Positions 1 through 26,900 of a stretch of 27,500 bases of DNA are shown in pieces (the stretch's first letter is position 1; every line of letters begins with the position of its first letter). The translations under genes were made by a program, and so were the position numbers. Where the stretch lies: contig OZ026566.1 of assembly GCA_964020155.1 (NCBI GenBank), positions 3,426,514 through 3,454,013 of the forward strand, given 5' to 3'. This DNA is from Chondrilla cf. caribensis (Eukaryota > Porifera > Demospongiae > Chondrillida > Chondrillidae). Under the pieces are notes generated by a model. The model made no database searches and was not told the origin of the DNA. It saw only the letters and a program-made list of their open reading frames with translations.

Positions 1-5936
<5,936 letters not shown>

Positions 5937-6031
5937 TTTGGGAAGGGATACGTGGAATTATACTGAACACATTATTGTACATATTCCCCAGTCGCTGGAA
6001 TTCGTACAAAAAGGATGAGCACGTGATCAAC
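5937..6031. promoter_or_regulatory. Divergent promoter shared by ZZEF1 and the DUF5054 gene
   Basis: Only 95 bp separate the two start codons, so both 5' leaders and core promoters must lie here or overlap the coding ends. A CACGTG E-box sits at 6020-6025, inside GAGCACGTGATC, 7 bp before the DUF5054 ATG. E-boxes of this kind are bound by bHLH-ZIP factors such as USF, MITF and TFE. No convincing TATA box is seen. The promoter role is inferred from geometry. Confidence 0.6.
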
Positions 6032-8623
6032 ATGGCTGCCTTTAGTCTCGAGCTGACATGTTTTGCAGTTGTACTTGCTGTTTTGTGGAATTCTTCAGTG
6101 TGCGTCGACGTTAAGAATTATTACTACAAAGATTTCACTGGAAATTCTAGTTCCAAAGACGTGGACATCAATGGCTTGTGGATTGGTGATAATTCCACCG
6201 AAAATAAGCAGTTTATTTATCGGACGCAGTCTTCTGATGGTAACGTTTTCACTGTTGCGGTTGCCGGATTTGCTCTAGATTGGGCGACAGGTCTCGGCCA
6301 TTATGATTCCACCGGTGAAATTAAGTTCAGTGCTGATAATGGAGAAGTTCTGACGGGCAGGCTCAGCAGTGACTCGCAAGAGATTACTTGGAACAGTCCA
6401 GCACCAAACGTCGCGTACTCGAAGTGGACCAAGCTTCCGAATGTCAAGAAGGTGCATGTTGTTTTCATGAATCACCTTGACGTGGGCTACAATGGCATTT
6501 ATCCTCAAATTGGCTACATCAACAATGTCATGAATAGATACTTCACCGAGTATTTCCCACGGGCTGTAGAGCTAGGCAGTTTGCTTGCAGAAATGCACTC
6601 AGAGGACACCTTTGTCTACACCACTCATCCATGGTTACTGAGCTTCTACTTCGACTGCCCAACAAATATGGTTCTAAGTGGTGTTGGACTAAAATGCCCC
6701 ACTGAGGAAGACAGGGAGAATTTGGCTGCAGCCATTAAAGCTGGCATTGTGACGTGGCATGCCGGTGCAATGAACATGCAGTACGAGTTGATGGATGTCA
6801 ATTCACTTTTGGCATCATTCTACATTGCTCAGAATCTCTCTGAGAGATTCAATGTCTCCTGTAGTTGTTCCGTTAGTTTGAGGGATGTTCCTGGATTACC
6901 TTCCTCAATACTGGGAGTAATGAAGTCATACTTTACAAAACTGTGCTCTCGTCAGCCGTTCATAAGTGTGGGGGTAAACCCAGGTAGTTCCCCTCCCTCT
7001 CCTCCAAGCAGTCTCTTCGAGTGGAGTACAGTAGGCCCTGGAGGCATTAGTCCGTCTCTAGCTACGTGGCACGCCGGTGGATATCCAAGTAATCCTGGTT
7101 TTGATGTAACCATGCCTGGCGGTCTCTCTTACAAGGATCTTGTGGTTGTACCTGAGGCTAATGTTGCTCTGGCCTTTGCCTTTAGAACTGACAACACAGG
7201 ACCGCCACGGTCACTTGCTGAAATTCACGATAACTTGGAAACTATTAGGTCCTTATTCCCGTCTGCTACCGTGATGGGATCTTCGTTGGACCAGTTCTCA
7301 TCCGAGGTGCAGGCATCTTGGAAGCCAGCGGTTCAGAGTCGACTGGACGCAGGTGATACTTGGATCCAAGGTGCGGCATCGGATCCGCGTAAGATGGCAG
7401 AATTCAGAGCCCTACGTGCGGCATTCACAGAATGTGTCACAAGGGGTGTCTGTAAAATGAGCGACCCAGTGGTTGCAAACGCAGTACGTTACATGATAAA
7501 ACTGGCCGAACACACGTGGGGGCTGCCTTCAGTTGGCGACAGTGTTAATTGGTCAAATCAAAAGTTCGACCTAGTGAAAAATTCCAGCAACTTTCAAGCC
7601 TGTGTTAATTCCTGGAGAGAACAGAGAGAATTCAAAAATCTTTTCTTGAGTGCTCTGGACGAAACAAGTCTTCTGTCAGAATTATCCTACGATTATCTCT
7701 ACCGTTTGAAACCACCAACGCGTTTAAGTCTGACCGATTATCATGAAATTGATGCTAGCAAAGAGATTACCATCTGCCCCGAGTGTCCAAATCCTCTGAC
7801 GGTCCTGTTTGATTACAACACGGGTGGATTTGTTGATTTACACTCAAAGAACACCACATGGGCAGACAGTTCTCATGTACTGTCTGCAGTGACCTATCAC
7901 ACTTATAATGAAACCGACTTTGTAAATTTTGCAAATAGTTATGACTACCATGGGAACGCTGGCTATGATAAGCCGAACAGCACTCTCAATGCTAATCCTT
8001 TAAGTAGAACATGGAATCCGTCCAAGGTGGAGTTTTATAAGGGAAGATGGGTGGAATACAACTACTTAGCAGTTCTATCCTTTGACCCCGAAGTCAACAA
8101 GGACTATGGTGCTCCTGAGGAAATCTGGCTGAATTATACATTCACGTCCCTGGTGTACACCATTGAATTGGATGTTATATGGTACAACAAGAGACCAACC
8201 AGGCTGGCTGAAGCAACCATGTTGAGGTTCACTCCTTTGGACAAGAATGGTGACCTAGAGTGCTCTGTCCACCAATTCGATCAGGAGGTCTCTGTCGTCA
8301 ATTTAATGTTAAACGGGTCTGTTTACCAGCGAGCAGGAGATGGATTTACTTGTAACTTTACAGGGTCTACCTGCCCTGCTTATATCAAGGTCACATCGCG
8401 TGATGTACCCATTTTGTGTCCCATTTTCAAATCCAGTGGGCCCACTCCATTCCCATACCCATTCCAGACAGCAGAAGAGTACGTACAAACTGGAATGGCA
8501 TTCAACCTACACAACAACATATGGAACACAAACTACCCTCTGTGGTACCCCTTCACTGAAGGAGAAGGAGATGAAAACTTTATTTCTCATTATGAGATCA
8601 CCCTTGGTTCACACTGTGGATAA
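6032..8623 (+). CDS. Secreted DUF5054 / GH38-like protein, intronless
   Basis: An 863-residue protein in a single exon. I chose the ATG at 6032 (AACATGG, good Kozak context) over the upstream in-frame ATG at 5975, because it places a classic signal peptide at the N-terminus (MAAFSLELTCFAVVLAVLWN). Residues 45-133 form a small beta-rich module ending ITWNSP...YSKWTK. From about 140 the sequence resembles DUF5054, a family with a glycoside hydrolase 38 (alpha-mannosidase)-like fold. The motif VVFMNHLDVGYNG (H148, D150) stands where GH38 enzymes carry their metal-binding His-x-Asp, and AEHTWG (H494, W496) is another family signature. Many N-glycosylation sequons fit an extracellular or lysosomal location. 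Substrate and activity are unknown. Lack of introns beside intron-rich neighbours hints at retroposition or gene transfer. Family assignment is fairly secure and enzymatic function is inferred. Confidence 0.8.
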   Translation: MAAFSLELTCFAVVLAVLWNSSVCVDVKNYYYKDFTGNSSSKDVDINGLWIGDNSTENKQFIYRTQSSDGNVFTVAVAGFALDWATGLGHYDSTGEIKFSADNGEVLTGRLSSDSQEITWNSPAPNVAYSKWTKLPNVKKVHVVFMNHLDVGYNGIYPQIGYINNVMNRYFTEYFPRAVELGSLLAEMHSEDTFVYTTHPWLLSFYFDCPTNMVLSGVGLKCPTEEDRENLAAAIKAGIVTWHAGAMNMQYELMDVNSLLASFYIAQNLSERFNVSCSCSVSLRDVPGLPSSILGVMKSYFTKLCSRQPFISVGVNPGSSPPSPPSSLFEWSTVGPGGISPSLATWHAGGYPSNPGFDVTMPGGLSYKDLVVVPEANVALAFAFRTDNTGPPRSLAEIHDNLETIRSLFPSATVMGSSLDQFSSEVQASWKPAVQSRLDAGDTWIQGAASDPRKMAEFRALRAAFTECVTRGVCKMSDPVVANAVRYMIKLAEHTWGLPSVGDSVNWSNQKFDLVKNSSNFQACVNSWREQREFKNLFLSALDETSLLSELSYDYLYRLKPPTRLSLTDYHEIDASKEITICPECPNPLTVLFDYNTGGFVDLHSKNTTWADSSHVLSAVTYHTYNETDFVNFANSYDYHGNAGYDKPNSTLNANPLSRTWNPSKVEFYKGRWVEYNYLAVLSFDPEVNKDYGAPEEIWLNYTFTSLVYTIELDVIWYNKRPTRLAEATMLRFTPLDKNGDLECSVHQFDQEVSVVNLMLNGSVYQRAGDGFTCNFTGSTCPAYIKVTSRDVPILCPIFKSSGPTPFPYPFQTAEEYVQTGMAFNLHNNIWNTNYPLWYPFTEGEGDENFISHYEITLGSHCG

Positions 8624-9350
8624 GTGCAGCTACTATATATTTTAATGCATTGTGCAGTGTAGTCTAATTAACGTAGTGTACTTCAGGTCACAGGTACTGT
8701 ACTGTATTGTAGATTACAGTTTAATGTATTTAGATCGTACATGCATTTATGTATTGTTATTGATATTTTCAAAGTTAATAATACAATAATTATATATTTG
8801 AAATTAGTAATGTTTTATAGTAATTGGCAGTTTACTGTTATAATATTATATAAACAATCATTGCAATGGTCGAAAAGAAAACAACTTTGTGAAGGTAGTG
8901 TGGCCATAACTATATATGTAGGAAGGAATGTTTCTACTTTCTTTATTGTTTGAGATAATACAGTATAGCATCCGTTACCATAGAAACAGTACTATTATAC
9001 AGCAATTTTATAATGTATAAAGTGCTAGCAACAGTATAAAGCGTTAGCAATGGATGCTATAATGGTTAAGACATAGACATATAAAATACACTCGCCCCCG
9101 GGACTCGGTATTTTATATGTCATAATGCCCTCGTGCCCATGTCTTAACCACTAAATAATATACGCATACCACGTGGTTTTGAACCTATGACCTGCCTAGA
9201 ACCGTCATCACCCAAGTGTTATCTCATGATGACTGTTCTGAAGCTCACCCATCAAAGGTCCTATTATCGTGATGAAAGTACATACATGCACTATGCTTCA
9301 TCAGAAATAATTAAAAAATTGAGGACAATGGTCATCAAACAAAGAATAAT
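8624..9350. other. Convergent intergenic spacer (DUF5054 gene / XPO5)
   Basis: AT-rich 727-bp spacer between two converging genes, holding both 3' untranslated regions. No ORF with coding character and no canonical AATAAA in a suitable place was seen for either gene. It contains the palindromic repeat at 9063-9150 and a smaller inverted pair: TATAGCATCC at 8964-8973 and GGATGCTATA at 9052-9061. Confidence 0.75.
9063..9150. repeat. Long palindrome, MITE-like
   Basis: Outer arms TGGTTAAGACAT (9063-9074) and ATGTCTTAACCA (9139-9150) are perfect 12-bp inverted repeats. Inner arms ACATATAAAATA (9077-9088) and TATTTTATATGT (9109-9120) are also perfect 12-bp inverted repeats. A GC-rich centre (CGCCCCCGGGACTCGG) forms the loop, and 18 unpaired bases lie in the right arm. 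The form suggests a foldback element or palindromic MITE. No clear target-site duplication was seen. Confidence 0.7.
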
Positions 9351-20930
<11,580 letters not shown>

Positions 20931-21091
20931 TTTACACCGAATTAGCGCCAGCGGCGATTGTTAAATAACCACAAAATTCGTAATTAATCGCACAGAAATC
21001 AATAATAATTGGTAAATTTTATCATTTTCTGTGGGCTGCAATAAACTTTTCTTCTAAATGTGTTAATAACAACAGACTAGGCTTGTTGGCA
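20931..21091 (-). promoter_or_regulatory. XPO5 upstream region / TMED10 3' spacer
   Basis: A 161-bp spacer between the TMED10 stop codon and the XPO5 start, so it must hold the TMED10 3' UTR and the XPO5 promoter unless transcription overlaps. The XPO5 start context is AAAATGGCGGCTG, a good match to the YY1 consensus overlapping the ATG. A GC-rich patch (GCGCCAGCGGCG, plus strand) lies just upstream. No AATAAA was found for TMED10. The promoter role is inferred. Confidence 0.55.
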
Positions 21092-21272
21092 TCATTCGAT
21101 AAGCTTCTTGGAGCGGAAATACCTTCTCAAGTAGAACAGCTGCCAACCAGCTAAGAACACCAGACAACACATTGAAAAGATGCCAAAATACAATACCCTA
21201 GAATTGGTTGACTCTGTACATTGGAAAACAAGAGAAATAACAGTAAAACACACACACACACAGACACACACA

Positions 21273-21325
<53 letters not shown>

Positions 21326-21814
21326 CACACCTCCCCTTATACATCAGCTTACCATTAGTATCCCTCATCTGCTCTTCCCTACTTCTCATATAAGCAAAAT
21401 CGTGAACTAAGGACTGAGCAAGGTCTTCAAGTCTCTTCAGCTCAACTTCAGCAGGCTTTAGTTTCTCGACCTTTGCAAGCTACAACAGCATAATTAGACC
21501 ATGAATAAAATACATCAAACATGAACGTTGTGGCAAATATAGTGGTTTCAGTGTAGGGTAACCACTTGTTCACAACTTTAAACCAAAGTGAAGCTTCTGT
21601 TTCAGTGATAACACTGTGAGTGAGGTACAATCCATTCATGTCATTCACTCACATTTTCATATTTCTTGGCATTGCCTCCCCCATGTTGAATCTTCAATGT
21701 TACTTCCCTTTCCATTCCTTGTCCGTGACCTGGAAATATACCACTTAGCAATTCAACAAAACACACCTTATATACAACATACACATGAGCATACATGTAT
21801 GCACACACACACAC

Positions 21815-21880
<66 letters not shown>

Positions 21881-23089
21881 TGCAAATACACATATTCAGT
21901 ATGCATACCACTGTCTTATAACTCTACACACTAAATATATCAGACATTTGATTCACTGCTCCCAAAACACTCAATACACCAATATCTGACAAGCATACTC
22001 TACCTCAATCTACAACTAATGCCTCCCACATACTACACAATCAAGCGTTACCTTGTGTAGAGGATATGAAGCAAATGTCAAACATCTCATAATCTTCTGT
22101 AGTGAAAGAGAACTTCCCATTCGTAATGTCATCCTTCTTGAACAAAGTGTGTCCTTGGGAGTCAACAATCTACAGGTACATGCATGTAAATACATCAGCA
22201 ATGCACTGGATGCATAAAAAACCCACAATAGAGTGTGCACACATAACAACCCATTACATGTATTGTGCAAACAACAGCACACCACATGTATTGTGCACAC
22301 ATAACAACACGCCACACGTATTGTGCACACATAACAGCACAGCACATGTATTGTGCACACATAACAACACACCAAACGTATTGTGCACACATAACAACAC
22401 GTCACATGTATCGTGCACACATAACAACACACCACATGTATTGTGCAAACAACAGCACACCACACATATTGTGCACACATAACAACACACCACATGTATT
22501 GTGCACACATAACAGTACACCACATGTATTGTGCACACATTACAGGACACCATAAATTGTACAAACAGTGCTGTACATGACATCATGATGGCAGTGAGGA
22601 CAGTCATAGCTGGTAGAATGTTATGTTTGAATTTACAACACAGCAGAGTACACATCCATCATCAGTCCCCACGGCGGGCCGCCGAAGACTACCCTCGTGA
22701 GTGGAATAAAGCATGTACCGCATACACAATAGGGAATGGATGGGAATATAGACGGAAACGAAGAAGAAACCGCGAAATCCATCCGGTTGGCACTGAAATG
22801 TACAATTAAGATAACATTTGGATCACAATTTAATCGCTTCTCAATTAATGGTATCAGCGCTCTCACTTGTTTCGATAGATAACTACATCTCAATTCACAC
22901 AGAACTCACAGAAAGATCCGTTCTCTGCATCGGCGCCGCTGAAAGTTCATAATTCCCTAGAACTAGCACATCTTTGTGAACTTCGTCTTTTACACATTTT
23001 TTAGAATCTGGTTCCAGTTTGAAAGTGATTGATAGGGCTGAACCGAGAATCGTCAGAAACAAGAGAAAATACGACCATCCAGACGCCAT
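21092..23089 (-). CDS. TMED10: TMED10 homologue (p24 delta-type cargo receptor), complete
   Basis: p24-family type I membrane protein cycling between ER and Golgi in COPI and COPII vesicles, where it sorts cargo such as GPI-anchored proteins. Five exons with matching phases: 22910-23089, 22052-22169, 21653-21729, 21353-21479, 21092-21213; 206 residues, close to the vertebrate 219. Signal peptide [20 protein letters not shown], then a GOLD domain with the conserved cysteine pair ([11 protein letters not shown] and YEMFDICF). A coiled-coil ([18 protein letters not shown]), a transmembrane helix ([20 protein letters not shown]) and the cytosolic tail [14 protein letters not shown] follow. The KKLIE dilysine signal for COPI is intact. 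The usual FF of the COPII signal is YF here. It diverges from MRPL33 across 89 bp and lies tandem to XPO5. The identity is very secure. Confidence 0.96.
21246..21324. repeat. (CA)n microsatellite in TMED10 intron 4
   Basis: About 80 bp of CA with CAGACA interruptions in the 139-nt intron between TMED10 exons 4 and 5. It begins about 28 nt after the exon 4 donor (GTAAGC), so it does not form the splice site, but it makes up most of the intron. Confidence 0.94.
21800..21878. repeat. (CA)n microsatellite in TMED10 intron 2
   Basis: About 79 bp of CA with one CAACA break, in the intron between TMED10 exons 2 and 3 (21730-22051). It is (GU)n in the transcript and about 70 nt from the exon 3 acceptor. 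Confidence 0.94.
22233..22552. repeat. 30-bp minisatellite, about 11 copies, TMED10 intron 1
   Basis: Head-to-tail copies of a roughly 30-bp unit, TTGTGCACACATAACAACAC followed by ACCACATGTA, with scattered substitutions. Two copies with a shorter CAAACAACAG variant make the spacing irregular. Because the period is near a multiple of three it is open in several frames, but these ORFs have no coding character. It fills much of the 740-bp TMED10 intron 1. Confidence 0.92.
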
Positions 23090-23178
23090 ATTTGCGTGAG
23101 TCTGATATAAATCTTACAATATAAAATTCAATACAAATTGTGGTGAATCCGGTGCAATGCACGGGTGTACCGAGAAAA
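23090..23178. promoter_or_regulatory. Divergent promoter shared by TMED10 and MRPL33
   Basis: Only 89 bp separate the two start codons. Both starts lie in YY1-like contexts (AAATATGGCG for TMED10 and AAAAATGGCG for MRPL33). No TATA box is evident. A bidirectional housekeeping promoter is inferred from geometry and from the broadly expressed nature of both genes. Confidence 0.65.
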
Positions 23179-23636
23179 ATGGCGAAAGCGAGGTATGTTC
23201 GTTAGTTCATAGATCTTCCATACCCATGTTCGACCTTAGACTCTCTTAGCATACTTTTAATGCTCTAATCATTAGCCAAGCTATTGCATGAGTTACAGGC
23301 CTTAGCGTACTAATAAAAGGGCTATAAGAATATTGACTTATAGATGTTTGTTGTTTTTGGTACAGAACAATGTGGATGAGATTAAAAAGCGCCGCTGGGA
23401 CTGGCTACTACTACACAATTCGACGACCCAAAAGCAAGATGGGACTGGAGAGGATGACGCTTCGAAAATACGATCCAGTTGGTAGGTTCCACGGATAATT
23501 TATTGAAGTCGCCCATGTCAATTTGCAACAACAATCAAAAATTGCAAGCAGACGTTTCAATGCGGTCATTGTTTTTCTACTTTTTATCCTAACCTTAGTG
23601 AGAAGACACGTATTGTTTATTGAAGAAAAGAAGTAG
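23179..23636 (+). CDS. MRPL33: Mitochondrial ribosomal protein L33 (bL33m), complete
   Basis: Protein of the large subunit of the mitochondrial ribosome, nuclear-encoded. Three exons: 23179-23192 (14 nt, MAKA plus two bases), 23366-23481 and 23599-23636, with phases 2 and 1 agreeing at both joints. The product has 55 residues. The core SAAGTGYYYTIRRPKSKMG followed by LRKYDPVVRRHVLFIEEKK is the bL33 signature (SxAGTG, YDPVVRxHVLF). No CxxC pairs are present, so it is the zinc-free form usual in mitochondria. The N-terminus is short, as in many bL33m proteins, and the import signal may be the basic N-terminal stretch. It is too short per exon to stand out as an ORF. The identity rests on correct splicing and the motif match. 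Confidence 0.9.
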
Positions 23637-23921
23637 CTCTTCTGGATTGAGTTTACTAAGTTGTGGCAGTGCAATCATTTTATTTTGTTGGATCACCGAG
23701 GTCACATTTCAGTGTTGCAATCTGTTTATCTCATTTCGTGGCTTGTTGCTTTTATTGACTGTGAGGTGGTGTAATTTCGTTTTGTTGGTGACTCTATATT
23801 CATGATTTGTACGTGTATGTAACCATATGTAACTGGGCAGCCATTTTTATTCTCAATTATATTCATCGGTTATGAGGGGCCACGCCCACCTCGAGTTACG
23901 CCCTTTAGTACTTCAGCAAAA
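23637..23921. other. Intergenic spacer between MRPL33 and the prominin gene
   Basis: 285 bp, AT-rich, with no coding signal. It must hold the MRPL33 3' UTR and the prominin promoter. A GGGCAGCCATTTTTATTCTC stretch at 23836-23855 includes a reverse YY1-like core (GCCAT). No canonical AATAAA was seen. Confidence 0.65.
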
Positions 23922-26900
23922 ATGGTCTTTGTTTGCATGATTGCCATCGCTCTGTGGGTGAACTTGCCCATTTCAGAACCTCAAGAATGTCAAGGGCCAT
24001 CTTTAGGCAGTAAATGTGTAGCTTCTCCTCCTACTGTTGGAGGTCCACCCCCTCAATACCTCACCCCGGTGACAACCAATGGCATACTTGAGTGGTGGTA
24101 CACTCTGCCCTACCTCATCACCAGGGCTCTGCCAGCAGATGTAGTCCCTCAAGGTACGTAGATGTGAGTGTGTGAATGGTGCATGCACAGAATATTGTAC
24201 TTTGTGTAGTGTTTTGACATCAGAATGGTGTAAATGCTAAAGTGATGCAGGATTCTATTTTCTTTCTCTTCAGACTTAATAACCAACCTCACAACAACCT
24301 TTGTGAGACATCAGATACCAGAGGATGCAGTTATTAACGAGTACACTCAAACCGTGAGTGCTATATGGAAGACGTGGGACAGATGTGGTGTGTAGATTCT
24401 TTTGGAAAATGAACTTAAGTGGTCATAAAACGCAGGAATCTACTGCCATGACTCCATCTCCAAACTCTGTCTACTCCTACTGTGCATAAGAACTCTGTGT
24501 GATGTGAAGTATGCAGAGTGTTTTGACAAGCAATTCTTATCCAGTGGTTAGGCTTTGTCAAGAAGGTAGCTTCCTCTAGAAGTATTTGGGTGTAAAATTA
24601 CAATTCTTCATATGTTTACAATTCAAAAAGACTTGATCATAATCACATAATTATGCTCGGAGAGAAGAAGACATTTTTACATTATTAGCCAAATCAAAAT
24701 TTTCATCTGTCATTTTTATACTATAGTACATGCAGTGAATTCTGGACTAACATCCACATATAAGGTCATTGGGAATACCGGGTTCCTTGTTTAATTCTGC
24801 TATGGTACAACTCCCACAGTAATCAAAGTAATTGATGTATAAGGAATCGTGTTATTATCCAATCTGTTAGCTTGGCACAGCAATAACGTTGAAAGAAATA
24901 GTATAGATTCATCTATAGATCTTTTTTCTTTCAATGTTACCGCTTTGAAAAAATCTTAATTCAGAGTGTTGTACAGCTGTGGCACAGGGATGAACCTATG
25001 GAATGCAGCATGTGTAACTACTCCTGTACTACCCACCATTCGGCCAAGAGGACCGCTGGTACAATTGTTGAGCTGTTGCATTGTTACCAAGAATACAGTG
25101 TCATGCACATATCATTTCTCCTCCTCTCTCCACATGCAGTATGTGATGTGGGCAGTCCCTCTCCTGGCTGTGAGCTGTATTGGATTATTCTTCGGATGCG
25201 TTTTCCTGGTCGCAGGGATGTCTTTCTGCTTTTGTCTGTGCTTTATCGCTCACCGAAAGAGGAAAACTAGAAGCTCTTTTGGAACCAAACACATTGAACC
25301 AAAGAAGGACAGAAGGAAATGTGCTGCCTGGTTTACTGTATCTGTCCTGATAATTCTGTTCATGTTGTGAGTGAATATTTGTTGGAAAGTGTAGAGACGC
25401 AGTGGTGATTTAGTTTGTGTTTACTGTGTAGTCACTGTACTCTGTGGTGGTAGTGGAGGTGTGTCCTGCTGTAGTGGTGGTAGTGGAGGTGTGTCCTGCA
25501 GTGCTGTAGTGGTGGTAGTGGAGGCGTGTCCTGCTGTAGGGGTGGTAGTGGAGGTGTGTCCTGCAGTGCTGTAGTGGTGGTAGTGGAGGCGTGTCCTGCT
25601 GTAGGGGTGGTAGTGGAGGTGTGTCATGCTGTAGTGGTGGTAGTGGAGGTGTGTCGTGCTGTAGTGGTGGTAGTGGAGGTGTGTCGTGCTGTAGTGGTGG
25701 TAGTGGAGGTGTGTCGTGCTTTGGTGGTGGTAATGGAGGTGTGTCATGCTGTAGTGATGGTAGTGGAGGTGTGTCGTGCTGTAGTGGTGATAGTGGAGGT
25801 GTGTCGTGCTTTGGTGGTGGTAGTGGAGGCGTGTCCTGCTGTAGTGGTGGTAGTGGAGGCGTGTGCTGCTGTAGTGGTGGTAGTGGAGGAGTGTCGTGCT
25901 GTAGTGGTGGTAGTGGAGGAGTGTCCTGCTGTAGTGGTGGTAGTGGAGGTGTGTCCTGCTGTAGTGGTGGTAGTGGAGGTGTGTCATGCTGTAGTGGTGG
26001 TAGTGGAGGTGTGTCGTGCTGTAGTGGTGGTAGTGGAGGTGTGTCCTGCAGTGCTGTAGTGGTGGTAGTAGAACCCCAATAATCAAACACTCTTTGGCCA
26101 TTAGATTATGAAGGTTGTCAGATTAAAGAGGGTTTATAGTATAGTTTGTAATGATGAATGTGTCTCAGGAAATATCCAGTTTACAGAGGTGTTGGATTAT
26201 TGAGGTTCAACTGGAGTAGGGAAGGTGTGTCCTGTATCATACATGTAATTCACACAGCCAAATGCTTTAAGTGCCATACACACGTATGTTCTACATAGCC
26301 AGAATGTGATGGGGTGTATGTTATGTGCATACGTCGGCATGTACGTATGACCTTCTTAGCCAGAAACATTCCATGGTGCAATGTTGCCATTACTGTAGAG
26401 TAAACACAGTTAGATTGACTTCTTTGGAGAGTAATTGGACCATAGTTGTGACTACACCCGCACCTCTTTGGCTGAATTCTTGTGTGGGTGACAGCCACTT
26501 GTCGGCAAAAGGTAAAGATAAAACTTCCCCACATCTTCTTTGAGGAGAATGGGACGAGATCCAGCCATATTATCGCTAGGTGTTGGTTTTCAGTTATCAC
26601 TCAATTACTGTCCCTTCGTGAACGCAATTACTTGTGCCCGCTCTCCTTTTGGTCAACAGAAGCCGGGTTATCAAAGACGGATCGATTTGTGATCTACTTT
26701 GATATCTTGCATGGAAGTATCACACCTCACTGTCAGTCAAGTGTTTTATCAACTTCTTTTGACACCGTGACTGTAGGAACAAGAAGGATTCAGTAGTTGT
26801 GTCTGTGGCCTAGTCTGTGTTGTCTTCACAGCCTGTGTTATGACTTGCATAACCCGTTGCACATCTGCTAATCAAGTGTTTCTCGTTTAATCTCAGGTTT

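Noticed and set aside
5975..6031. Upstream in-frame ATG of the DUF5054 gene
   Set aside because: It would add 19 charged residues ahead of a clear signal peptide and lies within the short divergent promoter. The ATG at 6032 has better context.
8741..8953. 70-codon plus-strand ORF after the DUF5054 gene
   Set aside because: AT-rich low-complexity 3' region; no homology and no splice or start support.
22233..22552. CRISPR-like array (30-bp repeats)
   Set aside because: Units are contiguous without spacers and the region is a eukaryotic intron. It is a minisatellite.
22016..22655. ORFs of 65-182 codons with repeated Cys-Val-His and His-Asn-Thr motifs
   Set aside because: Products of the 30-bp minisatellite in TMED10 intron 1, not coding.
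25410..26101. Long overlapping ORFs of 160-226 codons rich in Pro-Leu or Gly-Ser-Cys
   Set aside because: They are translations of a 30-bp tandem repeat with no stops, open in several frames on both strands, inside a prominin intron. No start context, splice continuity or family match.
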